NCBI RefSeq assembly: GCF_949628265.1
Contig: NC_088786.1
Coordinates: 19,737,681 to 19,801,680, forward strand
Direction of reading: 5' to 3'
DNA: 64,000 nt
From: Cloeon dipterum
Taxonomy: Eukaryota > Arthropoda > Insecta > Ephemeroptera > Baetidae
Below, piece by piece: positions 26,101-40,531 of this stretch. Both the position numbers and the translations under genes were made by a program. The notes beneath the pieces are model-generated. The model saw nothing but the letters and a program-made list of their open reading frames with translations. It did no database searches and was not told the origin of the DNA. Numbering within the stretch: position 1 is the first letter of the stretch; every line of letters starts with the position of its first letter.

Positions 26101-27567
26101 TTTTCTCTGCTTGCTTGATTTGGCATCAAATGAAAATGCACTTTGAAATTTCAGCAATATTGAGCCACACTTTACATCGTCAAAACCTAAAACTGAATTG
26201 TTAAACAAATATGACTTTTTTCTTTTAAACCCCAAAATTTAATTTTTGATAATTATATCTGTTATTAGTTTATACATCTGTAAATTCTTCGGCAAAGCAA
26301 AATTCTATTTATTATAGTAGATTTCAATTCAGTATAATCAACTATGACTTTAAGCACATTCGTGACTTCCTCAAATTTATTATTTGGCAAACTTATTGAC
26401 CATTTCACCGGAAAAGGGTGATATAGTCATAATTTAAATAAATAAATAAAATTTTAATAAAATTATTATATTTGTAATTGCATATTAGTTGATTTTTAGA
26501 GACAATTTTAATAATCGTGTAGAGTGTTGAGTTACATAGTCAGTATGAGGGTTTTACTGAGTTGAAACAAAATATTTTAGCGGATTGTACCATATCATAA
26601 TTTGAAATTAAAATTCCATTTTATAGTCTCTATTATATGAAATCTATATGCGTAGAACCAGTTTTTTGTCAGAAAATTGACTTGAAACAACAGCAAACAC
26701 TGTCTAAAAGGAACATTCGTTTTTTCCTCGTAAATTTCCAATTATATCCATGAAACTGAGGAATAAGAGTAGAATAAATATATTTTAAAATATTATAATT
26801 AAACAACTATCTATTTTCTGCCTAAAAATATAACAATAAATGATTTCACTTTAGTAAGTATAAAGGTCTGATTAAGAACAGGCAAAGCGAAACCTTTTAT
26901 ATATTACCAAATATGAAATATGAAGTATCTGTTTGAACATGACCTTCTTAATTCGTGAAATAGCCCTGCAGAGCCATAATAAAAATTGCTTTGAAACTAA
27001 TTTCTTCGAAATATAAAAATGGTGTCAAGAGTGTCGAAATTTGAACATTGAAAGGATATTTTGTAAAGAAATTCCCTGAAAAAAAACCTTACATGTTGTT
27101 GCCTCATTGGCCGTATAAATATGGCAGTGTAATCCATTTTTAACTTCGCTCTTACCTTAATATTCTTTATAAACTATCAATGAGAAGATAAAGGGGAAAC
27201 ACTTATTGTACATACGTTAGGATTTCACAATGCTTTAGAACAATTTTTTTAAATGGAAAAAATACAAACCTCTCTTAATTGAGTTTGAAAACGGAAAACG
27301 TTTGAGCACATTACCAACAAAGGCTTGGCTTATTTACGTTTAAAATATTTTAATAATGGACATACCTTGTATCATTTGTATTTGTGAATAGATCTAATTT
27401 CATAGTTTCATTTTTTCAGGAACATTGAAAGGGTTAATTGTTATACCTGTAGAAGCTATACAATCAAGGGGCACTATGATAATTAAGTTGGATAAAATCA
27501 ATCCGTTAGCGTTATGCTTTGCATGCGCGTTGCAATATTGAGAATTCTACAGCGATATTATGTTTTG

Positions 27568-27770
27568 GAGTTGAGTGCGGTCTGATTTGCGCCTACGTGT
27601 ATGGCACACTTGCATTGCAATGACGAGTCCATTTGGACATGGGAGCATTGCGAAACCTTCCCGACCAGCTACAAACTGGTTTGCACCTTTCCAGCATGCG
27701 TGAATTAATTTCACGGGACGAATTTCTTGCGTCCGTTTTTGGACTGGGCTTCCTCCAATGAAACCCGTGT
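27568..27770 (+). repeat. Dispersed repeat copy (family R2)
   Basis: The segment is the inverted counterpart of 2145-2375 and shares CTGGTTTGCACCT and CCAGCATGCGT with the copy at 33.1 kb. It is non-coding. Confidence 0.65.
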
Positions 27771-29179
27771 TATTCGTTCGAGGAGTTGTTTCTGATTTAA
27801 AAAATAAAAAATTTAAACTTATTTCAGATCAAGGTGATCAATCAATATTCAATTTTTATCTACAAAGACAAAAAATTGGTATTGACCTGCTTCATTTCTT
27901 TTTCTCGCTGTATGCTTCGCAAATGCAATAAAAGCAGTGTTTAGCATGTGGAGGGCAAACCATTGTAAATTATTGCACACATTTAGTGGTAGGAGCTGTT
28001 TATAAACTTATACCACATGTTTATTAAACACTTTCAACAATATTTTCCTCTATCACACACAGCCGCTCGCGCGCTCGCACGCACAACACTCGGCGCGCCA
28101 CGCTCAACCGAGAGATTCCCGCTTTTGATAAAGATTGGAGAAAAAGCAAAATAAACTGTAACTCGCGACAGAAACACATTGTTCGCTCCGTGAACGGATT
28201 CAACAGGTCGCCAATGCCGAATGGACCAAAGAGTCGTAATAAACATGATTTGTTCAAACACTGAAGCATTTTATTGGTGGGATTTCAGGCGTTTCTCATC
28301 GCTCTGTAATATATGCATGAGGATTCTTATTGTGATGAGAAAAAACTTCTGATCTCTAGACATAACAATTAAGTAATTGTATCTACTGATCTAAAAGATA
28401 CAAAGCTTGAATTTTATAAAGCGCAGCTAGTTCTATACAACTTGGATGAATTCTTCATGCAAAGACTTACAAGAGTATAAAAGGTTACTTAGTTTGATAG
28501 ATTTTTTTCTTAAGTCTAATTGGTAAATAAATATAGATCAGCTAAAACAAAATAAACCCTTTGAGTAAGAGTATGATGATTTCTACTTTAAATTAACATA
28601 TTTAAATTAAAAAGAGAACACATAATAAATCTTTATATTAAAATCAAACAATATTTTAAAATATCATTTATCATCTTTTTAAATTTAGTCATTTGTCAAG
28701 TTTTAGGCTCTCATGTAGATCACAGAAAATGCAAAAATTAATTTAGACTAGATTTTCACTTGGATTTCTTGGGTAAATTTCTTCTATTACCAAGTTTAAA
28801 TTGCATGGGGTTCCTATTTTAGGAATCAGTTTAAAAAAATTAAAATGAGAAAAGAGGTAATTTTTTCGTGAAATTTATAAAATTATCCCGGGATTTCTTT
28901 TTGTCAATTGTCCGCCCTTTTATTCAAATCCAGATTCAAATGGGGAAAAATGGTTTTTATTCTTCATAAACAATTATAGGGTCACTTACTACAGCTTTCT
29001 GGATTGTTTAATTAGATCTATATGGTTGCAATGAAAAAAATCGGTGTTTTGAGGGGCTAAATTTTCAGACTTGTTGGCACCAATAAACCCAGAATGCGCA
29101 CCCGCTCAACTTGAAGTACAATTGACTGCACAGTTAAAGTTAGAGCTGAAGATTAAATCTCATTTTTCGGGGGCTGGAG

Positions 29180-29204
29180 CTCTCTCTCTCTCTCTCTCTC
29201 TCTC
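29180..29204. repeat. CT/GA microsatellite
   Basis: An uninterrupted CT tract of about 25 bp. On the minus strand it is a GA run, a potential GAGA-factor site in insects. Confidence 0.9.
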
Positions 29205-29817
29205 GGCTGTGCCGATTTGTGTGTTGTTGCATCAGATGCGCGAGGTCCGTGAAAAAATATAGCGTCGGAGAACAACACGTGTTGCTGCGAGCTTCATTTC
29301 ACATGATGGGCCATTAAAGAGTTGACTCCTGCTCTCGTTCTGTTGTTGCTCAATTAACCCCTTGTTTCGGTGAAATACGCGCCCCGAGGCTGGCTGGTTG
29401 GCTGAGCTGTTTAACGCAGGAAAAGCCGAAAAAAACGCGCCTGCTGGATGCCGGCCGATCATTTTAAATCATGCGCGCAGGCATATTTTAAGCCCGGAAC
29501 CCTTTTTAAATGCGGCGAAGATGGTGCTAACTGTTGAAAGCACAGATGCATGCATCCTTTCCCAACTCGCGCTGCTCGCTCGCATCAAAACCGCCGCCTC
29601 CTGCAGCTTTTATGTCTTCGTGCATATCTCTACGCTCGCAGACAAAAAGTAATGAGTTTGGTCCATTTTAAGACATTAGCCCTGCACGGTAAAAACGAAA
29701 AGAAAACTATTTCGTTTTGATGTGCTTTCTAATCCATTTTTTAAATGTGAAAATGAGGCCATCATAAACAGTCAATTGACTGAAAACAAGAAATTATTAT
29801 TTCATGTAGAAATCTCA

Positions 29818-30052
29818 GCCGCGAGATTTAAGGCGGCGGCTAGCGGGACTGGCTAAGCCGAATTTTTTGCCCGGCAGATGACAATATTTTAAAATAAATG
29901 ATAGTTTCATAGTTCTTAACGGCTCGAAGGCTGGAAGACATTTTTCTCCTGCACTTTTTAATTTTTGACCCGTTTCTCAGGCGGCTGGTGCAGCATAACC
30001 AGATTCACGGCGGCTGCCCACGTGACCCATAATTCGCGGCTGGCTGAGACCT
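29818..30052. mobile_element. Remnant related to the foldback element at 46.0-46.9 kb
   Basis: The left part (CAGCCGCGAGATTTAAGGCGG, then GGCTAAGCCGAATTTTTT) closely resembles the arms of the 46 kb element. The two ends are inverted: CTCAGCCGCGA at the left and TCGCGGCTGGCTGAG at the right. It has no ORF and is probably a diverged member of the same family. Confidence 0.5.
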
Positions 30053-32964
30053 TTATTATTTCATTTTTTTAAGCAAAAGTGTCTTGAATGGTTCTATTTA
30101 TTTAGTAATCGGACTTTTACTCGTTAAGACTTTGAATTTCTCAACATGTTTCGGCTCATGCTCATACTGTCACCCTATATTTATCAGAGTAAGATTCCTT
30201 TTTGTAGAAAATGTATTGCAATCTTCTTTTGAAAATTTACATTGCAACCTATAGATCAATTAGGTTAAGTAAAGTATACTCTTTGATAGATGGCGATGAT
30301 GGCAGAAGCTCACGAGGTTTTCATAATTGTCAGAAGAATAAGTAGTTTATTCTGTATTCGAAAAGGATTTCCAGGATTTTGCAGTATTAATCCTTAGCTT
30401 ACCTCAATATCATCGTTTTAAAATCAGAATTAATTATTTCAGCCTTACATGAAAAAGTGAGACGAGAATTTCGCTTAAGAAATTTAAATCTGGCAATAGA
30501 GCCAAAAACTGTCCAAGAGAAAAAAAAGCGCACAAGTCAGTCCTGTTTTCGCGCGGAGCAGGGAAAGAATGGTGTGAGACAAAAGCAGAGTGTTGGCTGG
30601 CACAAAAGATGTTGCACATGTGCCGCGCGCGGCGAGCAGGCAGCAGCAGTTTCAAAGAGATCCATCGACGTGGAGGAGGATTTTTTGTAACGTAAAACCA
30701 ACCGTTTCGGGCGCTGTAAAAACAAATTGAAAAATATTAAATTGTTTTACGGTGGCAGGCAGGCAGGCCCACCCACCATTTCCAGCATCAGGCTCTGCGT
30801 CGTCTCGCTGGCGAATGTTTTCCTTCTTAATTGCGCGGCCGTGCGCGTCTTTTTGCTTTCGTCCGCCGATGACACGGCCGATGAAAGGGCGCCAGACAAA
30901 AAGCTCGCCGCGCGCGGTGCTGATTAATGGCCTCTCTTTGCCCGACGCTAGACAGATCGCTCTGCTTGTAAAACGTCGGCTCTCACATCAAACTCCAACA
31001 GCTCCGTTTCTACAGGATCACACCAGAAATATGCATTCGTGTCGTAACTAAAAATATTGCTGCTTTCTTTCCACACGTTCTACCGAAAAGACAATAGCAT
31101 CTCACATTCTTACGTTTTTTGCACTTTTCTCAGGAAATTAAACCATCAAATTTGTTCAAATCAGGCGGAATATTGACACAGCAGTGTTTTGTTTTTAATT
31201 CCTCGACTAAATCTGAATTTTTGCAGTAGTTTTTAAATCATTTAAAACAGTTATTCTATAAACCCACGGTCGTATAATCTGGAAAAACATACTATTTAGA
31301 TTTTGTCTACACATCTAAAGCGCTAAAAACTTCTTTTAATAGTAGGTAACCGATTTGCAGCACATAAAATTTCTCATTTTTGTAATACGCATTAATTTGG
31401 TCACGGAAAATCCTTTGAAAAATCTGTATACGTGAAAGTCACAAATCGTTTTGAACGCAAAACACGTTTGCGGCTCGCACTAAACTTGTCGGAGAAAATT
31501 CCCGATTTTTAAATTTAGCCGCACGTCCAAATAAATCGTGCCGCGCGAGGCCACACGTTTATGAAATTTCATTTAAAGGCTGAAAAGACGTCGGGTGGCG
31601 ACTTCAAAAGCGAAACGACGCACAAAATCTATCAATGGTCGGCGGTGGCGTCGGTCGGTTGGTGTCTGCGTACGAAGCAAGCAACCGCCCATTTTTATAC
31701 CTCAAAGCCACACACACACATGCACTCTGTGTCTCGTCATGTACCACCAGCAGCAGTGGCAGTCACCGCCAACACTTTGTTTATTGTTTTAGTGCAAGCC
31801 AGCAGCTTACGAAAATATATATTCTTGTACTGAGAACCGCTTATATACAATTTAAAAGCGGTGTTCGGTTCTTCCACGCTTCCTCTTCAAGAATTGGAAG
31901 AGGACAGACGAAATCACAAAATGTTATAAATTAATTATGCTGCGGATAAGGAAAAATGAATTGTTTTGATTAATTTTTATTGCGTCTAATTGCAAAGGTT
32001 TGCTTGTTAACTTGTTTAGAATAAATATTATGATGATTCCTAAAATTATTAACATATTTAAAATGAATGTACAACAAAAATTTATTTAATTGAAATTTTT
32101 GAAATAAACATAATATACATATTATACACTATTGTACTGTATAAAACACGGCTGTTTCGGCCCCCGGCCTAATCAGCAATACGTTTTACCTTTAAAATAA
32201 AATTTTTACCACATTACTAGCTGCAGAGTACAACAATCCCTGATTCAAAAATTTCTGTAAAAATTTTCAGACGAGGTAGGTTAGACTTTATGCTCAAATT
32301 AATAAACATCAATTCCTATTGTTATGCTAAAAAAATCGATGCATACATGTTTATTCTTGCGTGTCAATACATAAAACTTCAATGATTAAAAATCAAATAC
32401 AGCAATAATAAAGGTCTACAATATACTATAGCAAAATATTGCAAAAACGATTAATTACAGGGTAATCTCTCGCCGTACTGAGCCGCAATGACAACTATAA
32501 ACACTGATCACTACAAATTTGCCATTTGATCAAGTGGAGTATCACTAACAACCGAAAGTAAATTAAAAAATTTCCCATCTTTGTTTGTTGCAACGATGAT
32601 GGATGTTCATAAATATATTTATTTTATTTTTTAAGATTTAGCATTTGTTTGCCCGTTCTTACCATGTCTCAATTTGATGTATTTAAATTTTGTAGCTAAT
32701 GACAGTAGGAATAAACAAACATAATACCATCGATAAATTTTCCTTAAATTTGTTAATATTTTGGATCTTACACAGAACTGGGGTTTCCTCTTTAAAATAG
32801 ATGAATGAACAAAACAAACACCCTATTTCATACATTTGACAGCAAACGAGATAAATTTCCTACCATCATAACTGAAAATAGCTTTTGAGACACATAGCGG
32901 GAACGACCATGAATGTGTTGCAACAAAAAGAACGCGCACTCAATATCGACATAAATTTCAATTA

Positions 32965-33312
32965 TTAAGGCATTCTCAGGAGTGTCAAAGCAATGGGGGG
33001 TATTTGAGCAGATCGGAGATCTAATACTAAACTTGCTATCCAATTTCAGAGATGGCAAAAAGTGGTTTGTTTAGTGACTCGAAATGCTCAAATTGCTCAA
33101 CGGGCTGGGAGGCGCACCGGCGCCGACTCGCTACTTGCTGGTTTGCACCTTCCCAGCATGCGTTATTCGGCATCACGGGACGAATGTCTAGCGTTTCAAT
33201 GCAGTCCTCGGTGCGGAGGCAAGTGGCCCTTCAGTGGGCTGGGTCCCTGTGCGGCCCATGTTATCCGTTCGCGGTGTTATTGGGACCCGGGTTTCAGCAT
33301 TCGTGCTAGTGC
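32965..33312 (+). repeat. Dispersed repeat copy (family R2)
   Basis: The copy starts AAGGCATTCTCAGGAGTGTC, contains GGGAGGCGCACCGGCGCCGA and ends near GTTATTGGGACCCGGGTTTC. The same blocks occur at 49873-50170 and inverted at 47743-48308 and 60335-60728. ORFs crossing it are chance readings of repeat DNA. Confidence 0.75.
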
Positions 33313-36300
33313 AGTGCGCGCCCTTCCCGGTCCTCGGACAGGGATAAAAAGAGCAAAAAAAATCAATTTTTGATAAAATTGAGATGATTGATGCTGCAAA
33401 AGCCTGGAAAATCCTTGTTTCCAATTCATGAACTCATCCCTTAGGATTCAATTCAAGCCAAAATTGACCTAAGTAGCAATATACATTTTTTGGCAAAGTG
33501 GCTGCAAAATTAGCATGCTTTTCAAATGGGGAGTACTGTCTACCTATTACTTGAAATCTGATTTTATTACGTTGCATCTAAGGATAATAGAGATAATAGG
33601 ATCAAACAATCCTGTTACCCCCAACGTAATTCTTAAGTAGGGTTATAGGATTTTTGGCCCATTGTCGGATCCCAATCTCTAATATCCTTGTAGTATTTCA
33701 AGAAAAATAAAAATAACGACAAGTCAGAACAAAAAACAGTGAGAAAGGGCATATTTTTAACTCTCTTAAAAATTTTCAAAATTGATCAAAAAATACCGAC
33801 AAAGTGTGTCATTCTGTAAAACTTGCTTCAATCTTATATACATATAATACTGAATATTATGCCACCCGCGCGTGCAGACTGCTTGGCGGCGCAGTTTCGT
33901 TCGCTGAGAAAGGCGTAAAGAGTGATCCCCGTCTATATGCTGCGTCAATCCTGTCTCGAGCCTTATTTAGACTCAAGTTTAAATACAAACAATGCAAGCC
34001 AACGGGCTTTTTAACATCGGTTTAAATAATGTGCGATATTTAAAATAAATTTAAATAACAGGAACAGGCAACGCCTCACTTCTTCATTTTAATAAATATA
34101 TTTCCAAAAACATTTAAGGAAGAACGAGCATAAATTTAATCTTTCCATTTTAATTTTCAGGTTATTATATTATATATGTTCTATTTAACTAAAACCAGGC
34201 TTCCTCCTCGTTGTCAAAAAAGAAATTCGTCGTTTTTATTCCTCGACCAGTTTCGACGTCATCACATACGTCCTAATCATGAGTTATTGAACATGAAAAC
34301 AACCTCGAGTGGTCGCATTTTTCAAATATTATATTATATATCATCTTCAAAACGATGCAAAAACTGTGTGACATTTGCCAGACCCTCTGCTTGCTGTCCA
34401 CTTAAAAAAGCGTTCTGTTTTTAACGTGCCGTTAATTGTCGAGCAAATGTTTCCCTCTGCTTCACTTGACAAAAGACGTGTCAAGAAAAATAAAAAGGAG
34501 CAACATAGTGCTGAAATAATATTAGTCTGAGTCTGAACATGTTGCCTTTTTCGTCAAATAGGGATGCTTTTTTATTTTTTTAGAATACGATCTATCTGTT
34601 AAAAACATATTTTATGGAAAATAAAGGTAAAAATGGTTTATATACAAAAATAAACACATAAAAAATAAACATAAACAACAGAACAACAACTATTATTTTA
34701 AAATATTGAATAGTATATAATTCCTAAATTGGGAGTATTTCGTTTCTTCACTAACGCAAATCATTTTTTCGTATTTAAAAAATTGTTATTCATCAAGATT
34801 ATCTTAAATCTAAAGAAATATTTGTTCGTTTTGTATATCCTTAAAATATAAGCGCCGAATTTTTTTTAAACTAAACTGAACCATAGTCGGTTAAGTTTTA
34901 GGTCTTTGAACGATTCCGTACATTAAATACTCTAAAAACAAAACAAAAATGTATTGACTTGGAGTAGGTTGAAATTTTAATTTTTTCCTTGTCCCGTAAT
35001 TTGCCGGATTGTTTTTATATTTCAATTCGCATTTAAAATTTCATGTTTAAAAACTGTTATTGCTTTTATAACTAATAAAATACACTAGTTTAAGTACAAG
35101 TTGTGGCACGGCAAAAGAGATGGCAGCCGGCGTCGCTTCACAACTGCGGCCTCTGGTTGCTGCTTGCCGGGCGCGGAACTGATGCTTTCCGTTAACGCGG
35201 TCAGAGTACGCGACCGGTACTGCGGACGCGGACTGCCGACCACGAAAGCACCCCTCACCCCTCACAATTCGATAAATTCACTTACGCCGCAGATTAAAAC
35301 TCTGAAAGGAGGAATAAAAAATCGATGTTGTCTTTTCTTCGAAGGGAAAGAGGAATCACTTCAGTCCTGACAAAAAGCAGCAAAACTATATAATATTTTG
35401 CTAGCACTTCAACGCCTTATTACAAAACGTGTGTTTTTTTAGAAGAGGGAACATTTGCTCGGCAATTAAGAACATGTTAAAAAACAGAACACCATGCAGT
35501 TCAAGTGGACAACAAGCGGAGCCTGCTGGCAAATGTCACCGAAAATAATTTCTTCTGAAAAGTGTCACGCACGCAACCTGTCATTCCGCGCCTAGTATTA
35601 TTCCAACCCTCGGATTTTCTTTCTGCACTTGTTCCCCTCGAATAGAAAACAGAAGCCCGCGTGTCAGCCTGTTGGAAAGTGGCAAAAGGACAATTAAGAG
35701 GTGAATTATCGTCGCGCCTAATGTGTGGATCGACGCCAAGAACAGCCCATGTGTTTTTCTGTTTTTAATAACGCGTAAACATGGCAGAGCAAAAACACCC
35801 TTAATAGTTAGCCACCCCCCGATGTGGATGGGTGACTTGGTGGATGGGTGAAGACATAAATGCTGCAGAGCAGGGTGAAAAATAAGGAGCATCCGCCGCC
35901 TGTGTCCTCTACTCTGACAGTGAAAAAATGCGATCTAACATGGTTCGATGAACTTAGCTCACACTGGGCTACGGTCACTTTTTAGTTTGACGGTGGTCTC
36001 TTTTTGTTCCATTCATTTCCTCCCTGCTGCGATTTCCACACATGTGAACTTCTTTAATTCTTTATCCCTCTTCCCCTTCAAAGGGAAACCTAAATCCTCA
36101 CACATTTTCCCAGTAATTTCTAAGCCAGCGTGAAGTTTTAACAATTGACGAAATGTTAAAGATTGCAGGATAACACAAAAATCATCCATCATAGTACCAC
36201 CAAATAAGATGTCCTAGGACAATGGTCCCCCTAACTTCTAGAGGAGCTAATAATATTTTCAAATCGAGGCAAATCAACATTACGTCAACCTTTTTTTATT

Positions 36301-39300
36301 CCGAGTCATCAGATTGGAAAGGGTGCTCGTGAATTAGGGCTGATCCAGGAAGTGAAAAACATAGTTGAGCAGGAAATATCAGAACGAATATAAGGAAAAA
36401 ACATCGAGGAAGCTGCGTTTAATTTCAACTGATTTTTTATACATTTGTTTGCTCCTTAATTATTCAATTTCATGATATTTTTACTATTAATCTCGAATTT
36501 TCCTGCTTTCCGCTTATCTGTAAAATTTACTGCCAGACATTTTATCTGTTGGGCAATTTTCCGATATTGAATGAGAATTAAAGCTGATCTTTTCTTTTGA
36601 CGCCGAGTTCTTGCCGGCAAAAGGGTTATTTCTACTCGCAAAAAGCAATTAGCAATTCAAATTGGCTAATCCTCATTTGATTCTCGGCGGGAGAAGTTTA
36701 TTTAACCAAAGGCTGCGCTCCACGCGCAGACAGAGGAGGAATGTAAGTATATGCGTTTGCTGCTGCAATGCAAACGAGTGTTAAGGGGTGCGGTTTCTTT
36801 TCTTTTTCAGCTATTTGTATCAAAATGAGGCTGTAAATAAAGAGAAACACACTGCTCATTTCCTTATTCTCATCAAAATCGCAATGCAATTGCTAATATG
36901 AAACTTTGTTTAATGCATACCGTTGTTCTGTTTGGTAAAAAAAATGCTTTTTCACCCGGAACATATTGTAAAATAATTTCCCTAGACAATTGATTAATTT
37001 GCTTCATTATTTTTTCCTCCTTTATCTTCGCCCTTTTGGCAACGTAATTTTTAAACCCTTTTTCTATGTCTCTCCCGACGATATTTAGGACTTCGATTTT
37101 CTTGAAGAAATTCATCTCTTAACTTGTGCAACGTATTAAAAAAAATATTTTCAAAATAATGAAGCTTCTATAGATACAATAAGATGGTCATAAATGAACT
37201 GTCTGAACTTAATTCCTATATAAATATTACAAAAGATCAAAAGCACATTGAAGAATAAAATGTGTCAAAATACATTAGAATGCACTCGCGATAGCACCCT
37301 GACTTGTATAGAATGTCTCAGGTATTGAAGCCTTTTGTTAGCTATAATTTTGAATTTGGTGCAGACGAACTCACCTGCCGGAAGCACGAGTGTACCTGAC
37401 ACGTGCGAAGCTTCAATGGCGGGCGATTAGACGACAGATAAAACGCCTGGCATTTGGTTGTTATACTTTAATCTCCATATATAGTAAAGAAAATTGTTAA
37501 AAGAATTAATTTCACGTGATTGAACGGAAAACATGGTTCCAAGAAATCGCAAAAGAGTTTTGATCTCTATTTTAAAATTAAGGATTTTGGGATTTTGAAG
37601 AATAAAGTATTCAAGAACAACATCGGCTGAATATCACAGGCTTGTTTATGAATTAATGATTCTAGTTTTTTAAAAATTCATTACAATCAGTTGATATAAT
37701 GGAACACTTTCAACTTTAGGATAAATTTATTTTAAAGTAATTTCATGACAATAGAAAAATTTAAGAAAGTCTGTGTTTACGAGCAGCGATCATTTACAAA
37801 ATTTTTAGCATCAACTGTTAATATAAGGGTGCAAGGTCAAGATCATTCATTCATTCTCTGTCGATCCTGCTTATTTTTCTTGAGAAAAATAAAAATAATA
37901 ACGCGACCGTTGCCAGCCAGCATCAGTTTCCAATAGGGCTCGAAATCGAGTTTTGATACCGGAAGTGGTGTGCGATGACAAAAAGGTGGCTCGCTCGCAG
38001 GGATGAAAATGTGTGTATTTATGGCGTGTGTGCATGCGGCAGCGGTGTCGACGCCTGCGAGCAACCGAGAGAGATGTATGGTAGTTTAAATAATGTGTTT
38101 ATTTTTACACATGTTTTACAAATTAGTCTGCTTGGTTGCCACATAACGCGCGCTGCCGAGCGAGCGCGCACACACGCAGGCGAAACGAAGGGAAAGATAG
38201 ATGCGTGTATTGCTCTCTCTCGCGCTTGGCACAAATAAATGTATTTTCGAGCGCCGCGCTTTATTAAAACTGCCGTACGTCTTTTTTCGCCCGCTTGCCC
38301 GAGCTGACACTTTCAATTTGAATTATCTTCCCCGAGAGCTGGCCTTTTTTTGCCTGCGTGTGTGCGTTCACACTCATTAGACGCTTCGCCCCAATTTGTT
38401 CGCTTTTGCTCCGCTTGGCTGACGCGTTCCTCAAGGGGAAGCCTGCGGCGTGATTGACACAGTAATTAATACGGCGTAACAAACCGCGAAATCTCAATTT
38501 CCACCCCTCGAATTTGCTTGTTCACACTGCCACTTCTTTGCCATCCCCGATGATATTCGATGATAATTATTTCCGCATTCTTTTACATTTTTTTAATTAA
38601 TTAAGTTAGTTAAATGAGGATAAAATTCAATTTTTATGTACAAGAGAACAAATGGATTAAAGGCTAGATTGGTATAAAAATAAAAACAAATTTCTGATTT
38701 CCAGAGATTTATTCAAATGACTTGCCTCATCAAATGGAACCAATTCTTGTTTGTAGGTTTTAAGTCAAATTGCAGTGTGAACACTAAGATCAAATTTTCA
38801 AAATGGATATCAAATTTGAAAATGAACATACAATTTTTTAATTTGTATATTTCCATCGTTTAGACAAACGTCGTCACAATTTTTTTGTTTCGGTCGGTTA
38901 TGCAGTTCCTGCTTGTCACTTTTTGCCATTATTCAAGTAACTTAATTTAATTTGACCTGTGTAATGTACATGAATAAATAAACAGATATACAGTGCGAAA
39001 ATTCGATACCTGGAATGTAGTTTGCATAAATTTTTATTAAAACTATGAATTTGGAACTTTTTAAAATTTCAAAAAATGTTTGCACGCCCAAATCTTAGCT
39101 TCTGATTGTCAGATTTTCAAAAACAACACACCACTAAACTAATCTCGACCTGTGCTGGATAGCCGAAGTAGTCTTAAGTGTGCCAACCCTTCAACCCTTT
39201 TTTAGCATCCCGAAAAACTAAAATTTTACCATTTTTGGTTGTTTGCACCTCATACTGGGCAACGGAATTAAGTGTTTACAACCCTGAAACTACTTCAGTA

Positions 39301-40531
39301 CATCACAGAACATGAATACGAGTCGAGCGGCATGCAGTTTTTGTAAATGCATTTGGAACCCGAGTATATTTGTTGAACACTGCGTATTCGATATAAACAT
39401 GTTTTTCACCAAATCGTAGCTTCTATTACCATCAGATTTACAAAACATGCACAACATTCGACTCTCCACAATCTCGCCTATAGATAGCCTAAGAAGTGAA
39501 AGGGTCCATTTCAACCGCAAGAAGAATGGACCATGCAGAAAAATGAGCAAATCTATGCTGAATTCTGCTGAAAAACAGTAATTTCCTAATTAAAACCTGC
39601 ATTCTAGGGGAGAGAAAAAGAAATTATTGATCAAATTGAATTTTTAGCCATTTTTAATGTCGAATGTCAACTAATTCCATTTTACAGTTGAAAATACCAC
39701 GTTACACAATGCGCGAGGCCCTTGATTAAAATCTCATCTCCAAATCCCAACGCTGGCTCGTGTCCATTTCTGGAGCAATTCAAGCAGGCCGTGCCAAATG
39801 CGTAAAACTTTGAAAACATACCATATTTTATCTATCCCGGCGCATTATCAATGCACATTAATTCAAACGAAGATTTTATCGTGATTTAATTTCCTTTCGC
39901 ACGTCATTCGAGCCGGGAAAGACGTATTTCGGCGGCGCTGGCAAATGAGCTGGCCATAAAAATGAGGCGTGATTCATTTCGAGGAGAATTTTTCTCCGTC
40001 AGCTGAAGCAGGAACTCGGCTGTCTGTTTGTCGCTGCTTCTGCTGCCATGTGTGCCTCGAGCCCGAGGCGTGCGCTTTCAACGTCCAATTTCACATATGT
40101 GCGCCCGCGGGATTAATAGTTGTCTCTCTTTCTTGTGTAGGTGCCGACTCAGATTAAGGGATCAGTTAAAACTGTCATTGCAATTCGGTGTTTCTCTGAT
40201 GAATGGAATTTTTTGTTCAAGGAAAAATGAGGTGCTATCGTATACAACACGGGTTTTTATTAAACATCTTTCAAGATGTCCGTGTCGCCACTATAGTGAT
40301 AAAAACATTTTTTATTCCGTTTCGCCCTGATATTAATAGGTTTATTTCGTCTTACAAAATATTTAACTTTCAATCCCAGTCGATGAATTAAATTAAAAAT
40401 AACAGATATGTTTTTCTTTCATAAATAATTTGCGATTTGCGCCTTCAAATCGCCAAATTTCCTGCTTCAGATGTTTTCATAACACCTGAACCGGATTTCC
40501 TTTCCATTTTCTCAGTCTGTCGAGAAATTAA

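Larger units (their letters stand above)
26101..40531. other. Large gene-free region upstream of FoxF
   Basis: No believable coding exon was found on either strand over about 14 kb. AT-rich stretches alternate with GC-richer islands, notably about 29060-30060, 30440-31030, 31430-31930, 35090-36130, 38000-38540 and 39700-40150. Such spacing next to a mesodermal transcription factor fits a regulatory landscape. Two dispersed repeats, a CT microsatellite and an inverted-repeat remnant are listed separately. Confidence 0.45.

Noticed and set aside
33052..33424. Overlapping ORFs of 78-103 residues
   Set aside because: They lie in an R2 repeat copy, and the same DNA elsewhere in the window is not open in the same frames.
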